NCBI RefSeq assembly: GCF_000502875.1
Contig: NZ_AYWX01000011.1
Coordinates: forward strand, 90,695-154,694
Length of the DNA stretch: 64,000 nt
From: Mesorhizobium sp. L2C084A000
Lineage (GTDB): Bacteria > Pseudomonadota > Alphaproteobacteria > Rhizobiales > Rhizobiaceae
Reading direction: 5' to 3'
This document shows positions 42,335 through 50,224 of this stretch, piece after piece (positions within the stretch are counted from its first letter, which is position 1; every line of letters begins with the position of its first letter). The notes beneath the pieces are model-generated. The model was not told the origin of the DNA, ran no database searches, and saw only the letters and a program-made list of their open reading frames with translations. A program made the translations under genes and the position numbers.

Positions 42335-43999
42335 ATGGAGCCGCCACCGATCGGCCAAGACTATTCACGCAACAACTCTCAGATTTTGTGGGAGGACGGG
42401 GAGCGCATATTCCGTCGCGGCCTGCGATCGACCGACAGTGGTGAACACCGTGCTATCCTCATGGTGGAGCTTGCCGCGAGGCGCCCATCACGCGCAAGCG
42501 TCGACCGCCTCATCCATGAATACGAGCTTCGGGATAAGCTCGACGAGGTATGGGCGGCGCGACCTCTGGATTTCGTACGCGAAGGTGGTCGAACCACACT
42601 GATACTCGACGATGAGAGGGGCGAGCCACTCGACCGGTTGTTAACGGGGCCTATGGAAGTAGGTCACTTTCTGCGCTTGGCCATCGGAATTGCAGAGGCT
42701 GTTGAGAGGCTGCACCGCAGCGGGTTGATCCACAAAGACATCAAACCCGCCCATATCCTGGTTAACGCTGCGACTGATCAAGTGCGGCTGACGGGTTTCG
42801 GTATCGCATCGCCGTTACCGCGGGAGCGCCAGCCAGTCCACCCTGCTGACATGATCGCCGGTACGTTCGCCTATATGTCGCCAGAACAGACCGGGCGAAT
42901 GAACCGGTCGATCGACTCCCGCAGTGACCTCTACGCTCTCGGCATTACCTTCTATCAAATGCTCGCCGGAACTTTGCCGTTCACGGCCGAAGACCCAATG
43001 GAATGGGTACACTGCCACCTCGCTAGGTGGCCCGTCGCGCCTGCTGAACGGTTGGGCGATATCCCCGACATCGTTTCGGCCTTAGTAATGAAGTTGCTCG
43101 CGAAGACGGCTGAAGACCGCTACCAAACCGCGTCCGGCCTTGTGAGCGACCTTCGCCGCTGCGCGCACGATTGGAGGGCGCAGCGCCGGATTGACGACTT
43201 TTCGCTTGGCAAACATGATACGCCGGATCGCCTTTTGATTCCGGAAAAACTGTACGGTCGGCAGAGAGACATCGGGACTTTGCTTGCCGCGTTCGACCGG
43301 GCTGTGAAAGGTGGCGCGCCCGAATTGGTGCTGGTTTCCGGCTATTCCGGCATCGGCAAATCCTCGCTTATCAACGAGCTTCAGCCGGTACTCGTTCCTC
43401 CGCGGGGGCTTTTTGCCGCTGGCAAGTTTGATCAGCACAAACTCGACGTTCCCTACTCAACGCTTGCACAAGCCTTCGAAAGCCTGATCCGGCCGCTACT
43501 CGGCAAAAGCGAGGTCGAACTTGCTCCCTGGCGCGATGCCTTCCGCGAAGCATTGGGCCAAAACGCAGCACTAATTGTCGACCTCGTTCCCGAAATAAAG
43601 CTCATTATCGGAGTGCAGCCTCCGGCGGTTGAGCTGCCGCCTCAGGACACGCAACGGCGTTTCCATCTGGTGCTTCGGCAGTTCATTGGCGTATTTGCGC
43701 GGCCTGAGCATCCCCTGGCCCTCTTCTTCGATGATTTGCAGTGGCTCGACGCCGCAACTCTCGACTTCCTTGAGGATCTGTTATGCCGGTCCAACCTGCA
43801 CAATCTCCTTCTCATCGGTGCGTACCGCGACAATGAAGTCACGGCGGCTCACCCCCTCATGCGCCGCCCGCTCGACTTCGCAATGGAACGAGGCAGCAAC
43901 AAGTTCCCCCAGATCCGGTACGGCCAGCGGGTTGAGCTTAATTTCCTCAATCCTGCCGAGGGGACGCATCATGTCCAACTTGCGGCCTTCGTCGGCTAA
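42335..43999 (+). CDS. Ser/Thr-kinase/AAA ATPase part of a disrupted giant signalling protein
   Basis: N-terminal part of a protein that would continue at 44070-48239. Residues 1-285 form a protein-kinase-like domain (LHRSGLIHKDIKPAHILVNA with catalytic Asp about 135; LTGFGIAS in place of DFG; GTFAYMSPEQTGRMNRSIDS). The ATP-anchoring Lys of the second strand seems replaced (HRAILMVELAARR), so activity is doubtful. From about 305 comes an AAA/STAND ATPase: Walker A VSGYSGIGKSSLINEL, Walker B LALFFDDLQWLDAATLDFLE. After HPLM at 43861 the frame enters inverted sequence and soon stops. Upstream GGAG at 8 bp. Confidence 0.85.
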   Translation: MEPPPIGQDYSRNNSQILWEDGERIFRRGLRSTDSGEHRAILMVELAARRPSRASVDRLIHEYELRDKLDEVWAARPLDFVREGGRTTLILDDERGEPLDRLLTGPMEVGHFLRLAIGIAEAVERLHRSGLIHKDIKPAHILVNAATDQVRLTGFGIASPLPRERQPVHPADMIAGTFAYMSPEQTGRMNRSIDSRSDLYALGITFYQMLAGTLPFTAEDPMEWVHCHLARWPVAPAERLGDIPDIVSALVMKLLAKTAEDRYQTASGLVSDLRRCAHDWRAQRRIDDFSLGKHDTPDRLLIPEKLYGRQRDIGTLLAAFDRAVKGGAPELVLVSGYSGIGKSSLINELQPVLVPPRGLFAAGKFDQHKLDVPYSTLAQAFESLIRPLLGKSEVELAPWRDAFREALGQNAALIVDLVPEIKLIIGVQPPAVELPPQDTQRRFHLVLRQFIGVFARPEHPLALFFDDLQWLDAATLDFLEDLLCRSNLHNLLLIGAYRDNEVTAAHPLMRRPLDFAMERGSNKFPQIRYGQRVELNFLNPAEGTHHVQLAAFVG

Positions 44000-44069
44000 T
44001 ACGTGCAGGAACTGGACCGCAAAGAAAGGATTGCCGTTCGTCTTGGCATGAACCAGCTGGGCCAGGGAG
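43862..44069. other. Two adjacent in-place inversions inside the kinase/ATPase gene
   Basis: The minus strand of 43984-43862 reads RKLDMMRPLGRIEEIKLNPL then AVPDLGELVAASFHCEVERA A. The minus strand of 44069-43985 reads SLAQLVHAKTNGNPFFAVQF then LHVLADEG. In relatives these two blocks follow HPLM in this order and precede DVLLTFDHEQRQW, which resumes on the plus strand at 44070. Each block is therefore inverted where it stands. Restoring both gives the full domain, apart from a single-base offset between the blocks. Confidence 0.8.
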
Positions 44070-44156
44070 GACGTCCTCCTAACCTTCGATCACGAGCAGA
44101 GGCAGTGGACCTGGGACCTTACTAGTATCAGCGCAAAGCAATATACCGACAATGTC

Positions 44157-47100
44157 GTGGAGTTTCTCGCCCCGAAGCTGGCGCGATTACCGCCCGACAC
44201 GCAGGACGCGTTACGGCAGCTCGCCTGCCTCGGTAACTTTGCCGAAGTGGCGACGCTCTCGATGATTCTGGAGATGCCCGAGGAACAGATGCATGGCGTC
44301 CTCTGGGGGGCGCTGCGCGATCAGCTGATCTACCGCCTTGATCGCAGTTACAGGTTCGCTCACGACCGCGTGCAGGAAGCCGCTTATGCGATGATCCCGA
44401 GAAGGTCGCGAGCCAGCGCACATTTGAAAATCGGTCGACTGCTCGCATCCGGTATCCCACCGGAAGAGAGAGGCGAGGTGATCTTCAACATAGTCAACCA
44501 GTTTGATCGAGCCGCGAGACTGATCACCACCGAGCCGGAACGCGAACAAGTCGCTGAACTAAACCTGATTGCGGGGAAAAGGGCAAAAGCGGCAGGCGCC
44601 TCAATGGCGGCGCTGAGATATCTCTCGGCCGGCCGTTCTCTGCTTGGGAAAGCAGCATGGGCACGGAACGGCAGGCTCGTCTTCGAAATGGAGCTCCAAT
44701 TGGGCGAGTGCCAGTATCTGGTTGGGCGACTGGCGGAAGCGGAACGGCGCCTCTCAGCGCTGTCGAAGCGCGCTCAAAACCCGGTCGATGCCGGCGCTGT
44801 CGTCTCTCTGCGCGTCAACCTCTACATGGTAATGGATCGAAGCGACGATGCCGTCGCCTTGGGTCACGCCTATCTGCGTCGGCATCAACCTCGATGGCGG
44901 CTGAACCCGACAGCAGAAGATGTCAGGAAGGAATGCGGTCGATTGTGGCGGCAGATCGAGACCTTATCCATCGAGTCGCTGCTTGATCTGCCAGCGATGA
45001 GCGATCCGAACCAGCAGGCAACGATGAACGTACTAACGGCGGTGATTGGAGCAGCGCAGTTCACCGACGTGAATCTTTTTCACCTCATCATCATCCATAT
45101 GGCTGCTCTCAGCCTTGAATACGGAAACACCGAAGGCTCGTGTCTTGCGTACGCAGTCTTAGGCAGCGTGCCAAGTCCGTATCCGGACCAAGCTCAGGCT
45201 GGATACCGGGTGGGTAAAATTGCCTTGGAATTAGTCGAGAAGCGCGGATTCCATCGCAGCAGGGGTATCACCCACTATGGATTTACACTTTTCATCGCGC
45301 ATTGGATACAGCCCCTGGCCACCTGTCAGGAACTGTTCCAACGCGCCTTCGAGTCCGCTCGGGCTGTCGGCGATCTGACCATTGCGTCCTTCGCTCGGGT
45401 CGACCTGGTTACAAATCTTTTGGCAACGGGACACCCACTTGAGGAGGTCGAGGACGAGGCCAACAGCGCTCTCGCTTTTGTGCAAAGCGTGGGCTTCGGG
45501 CAGATCGGCGACGTCATCGTAGCGCAAATCAGGTTGATCCGGGCGCTCCGAGGACAAACAAATGATCTGAATTCGTTCGAGGATGATGAATTCCGCGAAA
45601 GATCTTTCGAGCAGCGTCTTGAAGGCGATGCTCGCCTGGCTATCGCCGCGTCGCGATATTGGATTCGAAAACTGCAGGCCAAGGTCCACGCCGACGACTA
45701 TGTTGGTGCGGTGGAGGCCGCATCGAAATCGGAGTCGCTTCTTTGGACGCTACCGTCCCAGCAAGAGCTGCCTGAATACCACTTCTATACAGCGCTCGCC
45801 TGGGCTGGACATTGCGAAGCCGCTATTCCCGAGGGCCGGCATCATGCTCTGCAGGAATTGCGCTCTCATCACGACCGGATCGCTCATTGGGCCGAGAGCG
45901 GGCCCGAGAATTTCGCCAATCGCGCAGCACTCCTCGGCGCTGAACTGGCCAGGCTTGAAGGACGAGAAAATGATGCAATGCAGCTTTACGAACGGGCAAT
46001 TCGCCTGGCTCGCGAGCAAGGCTTCTTACATAATGAAGGGCTGGCTAACGAGTTGTCCGCGCGATTCTGGGCTGCCCGCGGCTTCGAGACGATTGCGAAC
46101 GCGTATTTTCGAAATGCCCGCGACTGCTATCTCCGCTGGGGAGCCGATGGAAAGGTGAGGCAACTCGATCGGTTGCTTCCTGGGCTCAGGCCTGAGCACC
46201 CGATCGCCGGTCCGACCTCCACGATCACGACGCCGGTCGAGCATCTCGATCTCGCGACGATCATCCGAGTCTCGCAAGCGCTATCGGGCGAGATGGTACT
46301 GGAAACGCTAATCGACAGGCTCATGCGATCGGCTATCGAGCACGCAGGCGCCGAGCGGGGGCTTCTGATTTCTCCCGAGAGTGGAGAATTGCGGATAGAC
46401 GCAGAAGCGACCGCGCGTGGCGAGGTCGTCGTCGTGCGAGTACCAGAACAGCGGGCGCCCAGCACGGCCCAGATGCCAGAGACGCTAATTCGCTACGCAA
46501 TACGAACGGGAGAGACCGTGATCCTCGGCGATGCAGCGGCCCGAAACCCATTTTCTGGCGATGTTCACATCGTTCAAGGCCATGTTCATTCCGTCCTCTG
46601 TCTCCCGTTGGTCAACCAGGGTAAGCTGATCGCCGTTCTCTATCTTGAAAACAATTTGATCCGAGATGTGTTCACGCCGGAACGAGTCACCGTCCTGAAG
46701 ATGCTTGCGTCGCAAGCTGCAATTTTGCTCGAGAATACGCGCCTTTATCGCGATCTGGCGGATCGAGAGGGAAAGATCCGGCGCCTCGTTGACGCCAACA
46801 TCCTGGGCATCTGCATTTGGAGTGACGAGGACACCATCGTTGAAGCCAACGAAGCTTTTCTGCGTATCCTTCATTACGAGCGTAAGGATGTCGTGTCCGG
46901 CCGGTTGCGTTGGAAGGACCTGACCCCAGCGGAGTGGCGCGAACGGGATGAACGTGCCATGGCAGAGCTCCGAGCAAACGGTACCTTTCAAGCATTCGAG
47001 AAAGAGTTTTTTCGTAAGGATGGTGGTCGAACGCCTGTGTTGCTTGGCGGCACTCGATTTGAAGAAGGGCGTAACGGAGGCGTCGCCTTCGTACTCGATC

Positions 47101-48239
47101 TGACGGAACGCAAGCGCGCCGAAGAGGCACTCCGAGAAAGTGAACGAAACTTACGGTCTGCAATTGATGGGATACCCGGCCTCGTTGCGATCTTGGCTCC
47201 CAACGGTGAAGTCGAAGCCGTGAATCGCCAAATCGTCTACTATTGTGGCCGGCATTTGGATGAACTGAGGAGCTCGGGCCTAGGCGGAATTGTACATCAT
47301 GACGACCTGTCGCGCCTTCTAGAGATTTTCACCAAGTCTATCGCCTCGGGCGTTCCCTATTCGATCGAGGCGCGCTTGCGACGATTCGATGGCGAATTCA
47401 GGTGGTTCGACATCCGCGGCATTCCAGTCCGCGACGCATCGGAGCGCATTACCCGCTGGTACGTTTTGCTGACCGATGTCGAGGATCGCACGCAAGCGTT
47501 GGTCCGATTGCAGCAGATGCAGTCGGATTTCGCTCACATCAATCGCGTGAGCACGATGGGAGAGCTGGCTGCTTCGCTATCTCACGAAATCCTGCATCCC
47601 ATTGCCACGGCGCGTAACAACGCGCGCGCGGGAATGCGTTTTCTGGAGATGGATCCGCCAAATCTGGATGAAGCCAGGGAGGCGATCGGCTGTGTCGTCA
47701 GAGACGCCGATCGGGCTCGGGACATTGTCGGCCGTGTACGCGATCACATCAAAAAAGCGCCTCCGCGTAAGGAACCCTTCGATCTCAACGAGGCGGTCCG
47801 CGAGGCTCTTGCCATGGTACACAGCGCATTTGCGAAAAATAAAATCGCGGTCACTGCTCGATTGCCGGAAGAACAGGTTCCTGTTCAAGGGGATCGCGTT
47901 CAGCTGCAACAAGTAATTGTAAACTTGGTTCTCAACGCGGTGGACGCGATGGGTTCGGGTAACGAACGAGTAAATGAGCTAACGATCAGAATTGAACAAG
48001 GCGAAGCCGACGGAGTGGTGCTCGTCAAAGTCGCGGACACAGGGCCAGGCATTAGTCCGCAAAATCTTGAGCGTATGTTCGAACCCTTCTACACCACCAA
48101 GGACAGCGGAGTAGGGATGGGACTGTCGATCTGCCAATCCATTATCAAAAGCCATGGTGGCCAGCTATGGGCGGAGCCGAACAAGCCTTTCGGCGCCCTA
48201 TTTCAGTTTACGCTGCCACCTCCGCGGGACGACTCATGA
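44157..48239 (+). CDS. Sensor histidine kinase part of the disrupted giant signalling protein
   Basis: Coding sequence of the same protein resumes at 44070 (DVLLTFDHEQRQW); the first possible start in frame is 44157. About 1360 residues: helical repeat region of the STAND/ATPase module (to about 680), GAF domain (about 700-860: LIDRLMRSAIEHAGAERGLL, VLCLPLVNQGKLIAVLYLEN), two PAS domains (about 870-995 and 1000-1115), HisKA (about 1125-1190, ASLSHEILHPIATARNNARA) and HATPase_c (about 1240-1355, VNLVLNAVDAMG, DTGPGI, GVGMGLSICQ). Without repair it could only be made by internal initiation, and no good SD is visible at 44157. Its stop overlaps the convergent receiver gene's stop. Confidence 0.85.
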   Translation: MEFLAPKLARLPPDTQDALRQLACLGNFAEVATLSMILEMPEEQMHGVLWGALRDQLIYRLDRSYRFAHDRVQEAAYAMIPRRSRASAHLKIGRLLASGIPPEERGEVIFNIVNQFDRAARLITTEPEREQVAELNLIAGKRAKAAGASMAALRYLSAGRSLLGKAAWARNGRLVFEMELQLGECQYLVGRLAEAERRLSALSKRAQNPVDAGAVVSLRVNLYMVMDRSDDAVALGHAYLRRHQPRWRLNPTAEDVRKECGRLWRQIETLSIESLLDLPAMSDPNQQATMNVLTAVIGAAQFTDVNLFHLIIIHMAALSLEYGNTEGSCLAYAVLGSVPSPYPDQAQAGYRVGKIALELVEKRGFHRSRGITHYGFTLFIAHWIQPLATCQELFQRAFESARAVGDLTIASFARVDLVTNLLATGHPLEEVEDEANSALAFVQSVGFGQIGDVIVAQIRLIRALRGQTNDLNSFEDDEFRERSFEQRLEGDARLAIAASRYWIRKLQAKVHADDYVGAVEAASKSESLLWTLPSQQELPEYHFYTALAWAGHCEAAIPEGRHHALQELRSHHDRIAHWAESGPENFANRAALLGAELARLEGRENDAMQLYERAIRLAREQGFLHNEGLANELSARFWAARGFETIANAYFRNARDCYLRWGADGKVRQLDRLLPGLRPEHPIAGPTSTITTPVEHLDLATIIRVSQALSGEMVLETLIDRLMRSAIEHAGAERGLLISPESGELRIDAEATARGEVVVVRVPEQRAPSTAQMPETLIRYAIRTGETVILGDAAARNPFSGDVHIVQGHVHSVLCLPLVNQGKLIAVLYLENNLIRDVFTPERVTVLKMLASQAAILLENTRLYRDLADREGKIRRLVDANILGICIWSDEDTIVEANEAFLRILHYERKDVVSGRLRWKDLTPAEWRERDERAMAELRANGTFQAFEKEFFRKDGGRTPVLLGGTRFEEGRNGGVAFVLDLTERKRAEEALRESERNLRSAIDGIPGLVAILAPNGEVEAVNRQIVYYCGRHLDELRSSGLGGIVHHDDLSRLLEIFTKSIASGVPYSIEARLRRFDGEFRWFDIRGIPVRDASERITRWYVLLTDVEDRTQALVRLQQMQSDFAHINRVSTMGELAASLSHEILHPIATARNNARAGMRFLEMDPPNLDEAREAIGCVVRDADRARDIVGRVRDHIKKAPPRKEPFDLNEAVREALAMVHSAFAKNKIAVTARLPEEQVPVQGDRVQLQQVIVNLVLNAVDAMGSGNERVNELTIRIEQGEADGVVLVKVADTGPGISPQNLERMFEPFYTTKDSGVGMGLSICQSIIKSHGGQLWAEPNKPFGALFQFTLPPPRDDS

Positions 48240-48638
48240 ATATTCTCCGAATGGCTTGGCGCTTAAGGCCAAGCTAAGGCAGTGCTCAAGCTCGCCATCG
48301 TCCATCGGCTTCCCAAGGTAACAAACCACGCCGTCTTTCATCGCCTGTTTTTTCGCTGCTTCATCGGGGTATGCCGTCACCAAGATGGTTGGGAGGGCGC
48401 ACCTCACCTTGACTAGATGTCGATAGAGCTCAATGCCAGTCATGCCGGGCATGTGAATGTCGGCGACCAGGCAAGCGGTCTCAGCCAAGACACGAGAGGC
48501 CAAAAAATCGGCAGCTGATGGAAAGGCCTCTACATTGTAGCCCAATAGTGTGATCAGTCTCCGCATCGAGTCGCGAAATAGCTGATCGTCGTCAACAATC
48601 GATATCAGCGCTGGCTTTGATATGGCGGGATCAGGCAT
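48234..48638 (-). CDS. Single-domain response regulator (receiver only)
   Basis: 134 residues: acidic pocket ISIVDDDQLFRDSMRRL, phosphoacceptor Asp in CLVADIHMPGMTGIEL, Thr in ILVTAYPDEA and Lys in LGKPMDDGELEHCL. No output domain. Start ATG 48638 follows GAGG. It is convergent with the giant kinase gene; the stops overlap within the palindrome TCATGA. Like the receivers at 486 and 12400 it accompanies a large PAS kinase, but on the opposite strand. Confidence 0.88.
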   Translation of the reverse strand: MPDPAISKPALISIVDDDQLFRDSMRRLITLLGYNVEAFPSAADFLASRVLAETACLVADIHMPGMTGIELYRHLVKVRCALPTILVTAYPDEAAKKQAMKDGVVCYLGKPMDDGELEHCLSLALSAKPFGEYS

Positions 48639-48854
48639 CTTAGCCTCGCTTCGACGGCGCTCCTCGATCTCGCGCCTGCGTACACCGCTAGTGTCAACCG
48701 CAGTTCCTTGTGATGCAATGCCGCGATCCCTAAGCGATGGCTTAGATCGCTCAGCCGTTCGCTTAGATGAGAGGTGCTGTTCGACTTCGGCGACTGCCTG
48801 TAGGATGAAGCTGATATCGTCGGAAGATGCACTCCGCTTAAAGGCAAGTACCGG

Positions 48855-49490
48855 ATGGGTGACGCAAATCCCAGTGTCCTGATCATTGATGACGATCCTG
48901 AGTTTCGTGACTCGGTTGCGCGCCTGTTGCGGACGGTCGGCTTAGAGACACGGCAATTTTCGTCCGTTTCCGAATTTCTCAAGGCTAATCCCACGGACGG
49001 CCCCACCTGCCTGGTTCTGGATGTGAGGCTGCCGGGGCAGAGTGGTCTCGAGTTTCAGCGAGAGCTAATTGCAGCCAATCGACAACTGCCCATCATCTTT
49101 ATGACGGCGCATGCTGACGTAACGATGAGCGTGCAAGCGATGAAGGGCGGTGCGCTGGAATTTCTCACCAAGCCTTTCCGCGATCAGGATCTACTTGATG
49201 CCGTTGAGGCCGGCCTTGCTCGCGATCGGGCCCACAAGGATCGCGACAAGATGCTGCGTGCGCTTCGCGAGCGTTTCGGCTCGCTTAGTTCCCGGGAGCG
49301 TGAGATCTTCGTCGAAGTCGTTGCCGGCCGCCTGAACAAGCAGATTGCCAGCGATCTCGGGATCTCCGAATCCACCGTCAAGGTACATCGGACAAATCTG
49401 ATGCGGAAAATGAGGGCGCAGTCGCTTCCCGAACTCAGCCGAATGGCGGGTGCGCTGAACTTGGTTTCGGACGAGCCTAGGCATCAGTAA
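48855..49490 (+). CDS. FixJ/NarL-type response regulator with LuxR DNA-binding domain
   Basis: 211 residues. Receiver VLIIDDDPEFRDSVARLL, phosphoacceptor in LVLDVRLPGQSG, Thr in FMTAHAD, Lys in LTKPFRDQD; LuxR-type helix-turn-helix at about 140-200 (LSSREREIFVEVVAGRLNKQ, IASDLGISESTVKVHRTNLM). A paralogue of the regulator at 12865. Divergent from the receiver at 48638 and upstream of the kinase at 50225, its likely partner together with the giant kinase. Candidate binder of the repeated promoter element. Confidence 0.9.
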   Translation: MGDANPSVLIIDDDPEFRDSVARLLRTVGLETRQFSSVSEFLKANPTDGPTCLVLDVRLPGQSGLEFQRELIAANRQLPIIFMTAHADVTMSVQAMKGGALEFLTKPFRDQDLLDAVEAGLARDRAHKDRDKMLRALRERFGSLSSREREIFVEVVAGRLNKQIASDLGISESTVKVHRTNLMRKMRAQSLPELSRMAGALNLVSDEPRHQ

Positions 49491-50224
49491 TCGGGCAATT
49501 GGCGTCATCGACGCCAGCTTTACATGGACACTTGCCCCATGTGATCGGTGCTTTGGCACGGTGAATTCAGAACGCGTCGGAAGAGACGCATGCCCTCCTC
49601 CTAAACGATAGCTTATCCCAGTCGACTACAAGAGAACTATCGAGTCCCAGCGGCCAATAGCGCACGGCCGATTAATCGTCATTTTAGTCACCAAATGAGA
49701 GCCCTTCAGAGCTCGCGAAAACGACTACGGCTTAGTCAGGATAGACCAGAACCACGATCGCTCGCCCTGGACCAAGATGACAACCTGGAACCACTATGAT
49801 CTCGAACCGCAGCCTAGCACCAGACTGCGGGCAAAGGAGCCGGCTCTGGATCGCCGGATCGGCTGGCATCGTGCCGAGGGGTTGATCATGCTTTCTTGGG
49901 CTGTTCACAAAGAAACTACTTTCGGAATCCAGCCAACCAAAGCCGTTGCACCGTGGTGCCTGGAAATGGTGATCGGACTAGGTGCGATCACCGGCGAAAC
50001 TGACGTCTAGGCTACAAGACGGTTCGACGATGCGAATGCCCTCACGCACCACCCCTGGCGGCGAGATCAACCGAACAGAGAGGGTCGCACGAACAAAGCC
50101 AAAGAGGCATCCGATCGAGCCTGCCGAGCACTTGGCGACAGGCGCGGTGGGGCGCTGGCGCGATAGAAGGCAAACGCAAGAACGGCTTGCGGAGTCTCGT
50201 GGCAGTTTCAAGAGGACTGCAGCA
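49491..50224. other. Intergenic region upstream of the third PAS kinase
   Basis: An open frame at 49777-50010 (77 codons) has no recognisable product or ribosome binding site. I did not find a convincing copy of the shared element here, in contrast to the first two kinases. Confidence 0.35.
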
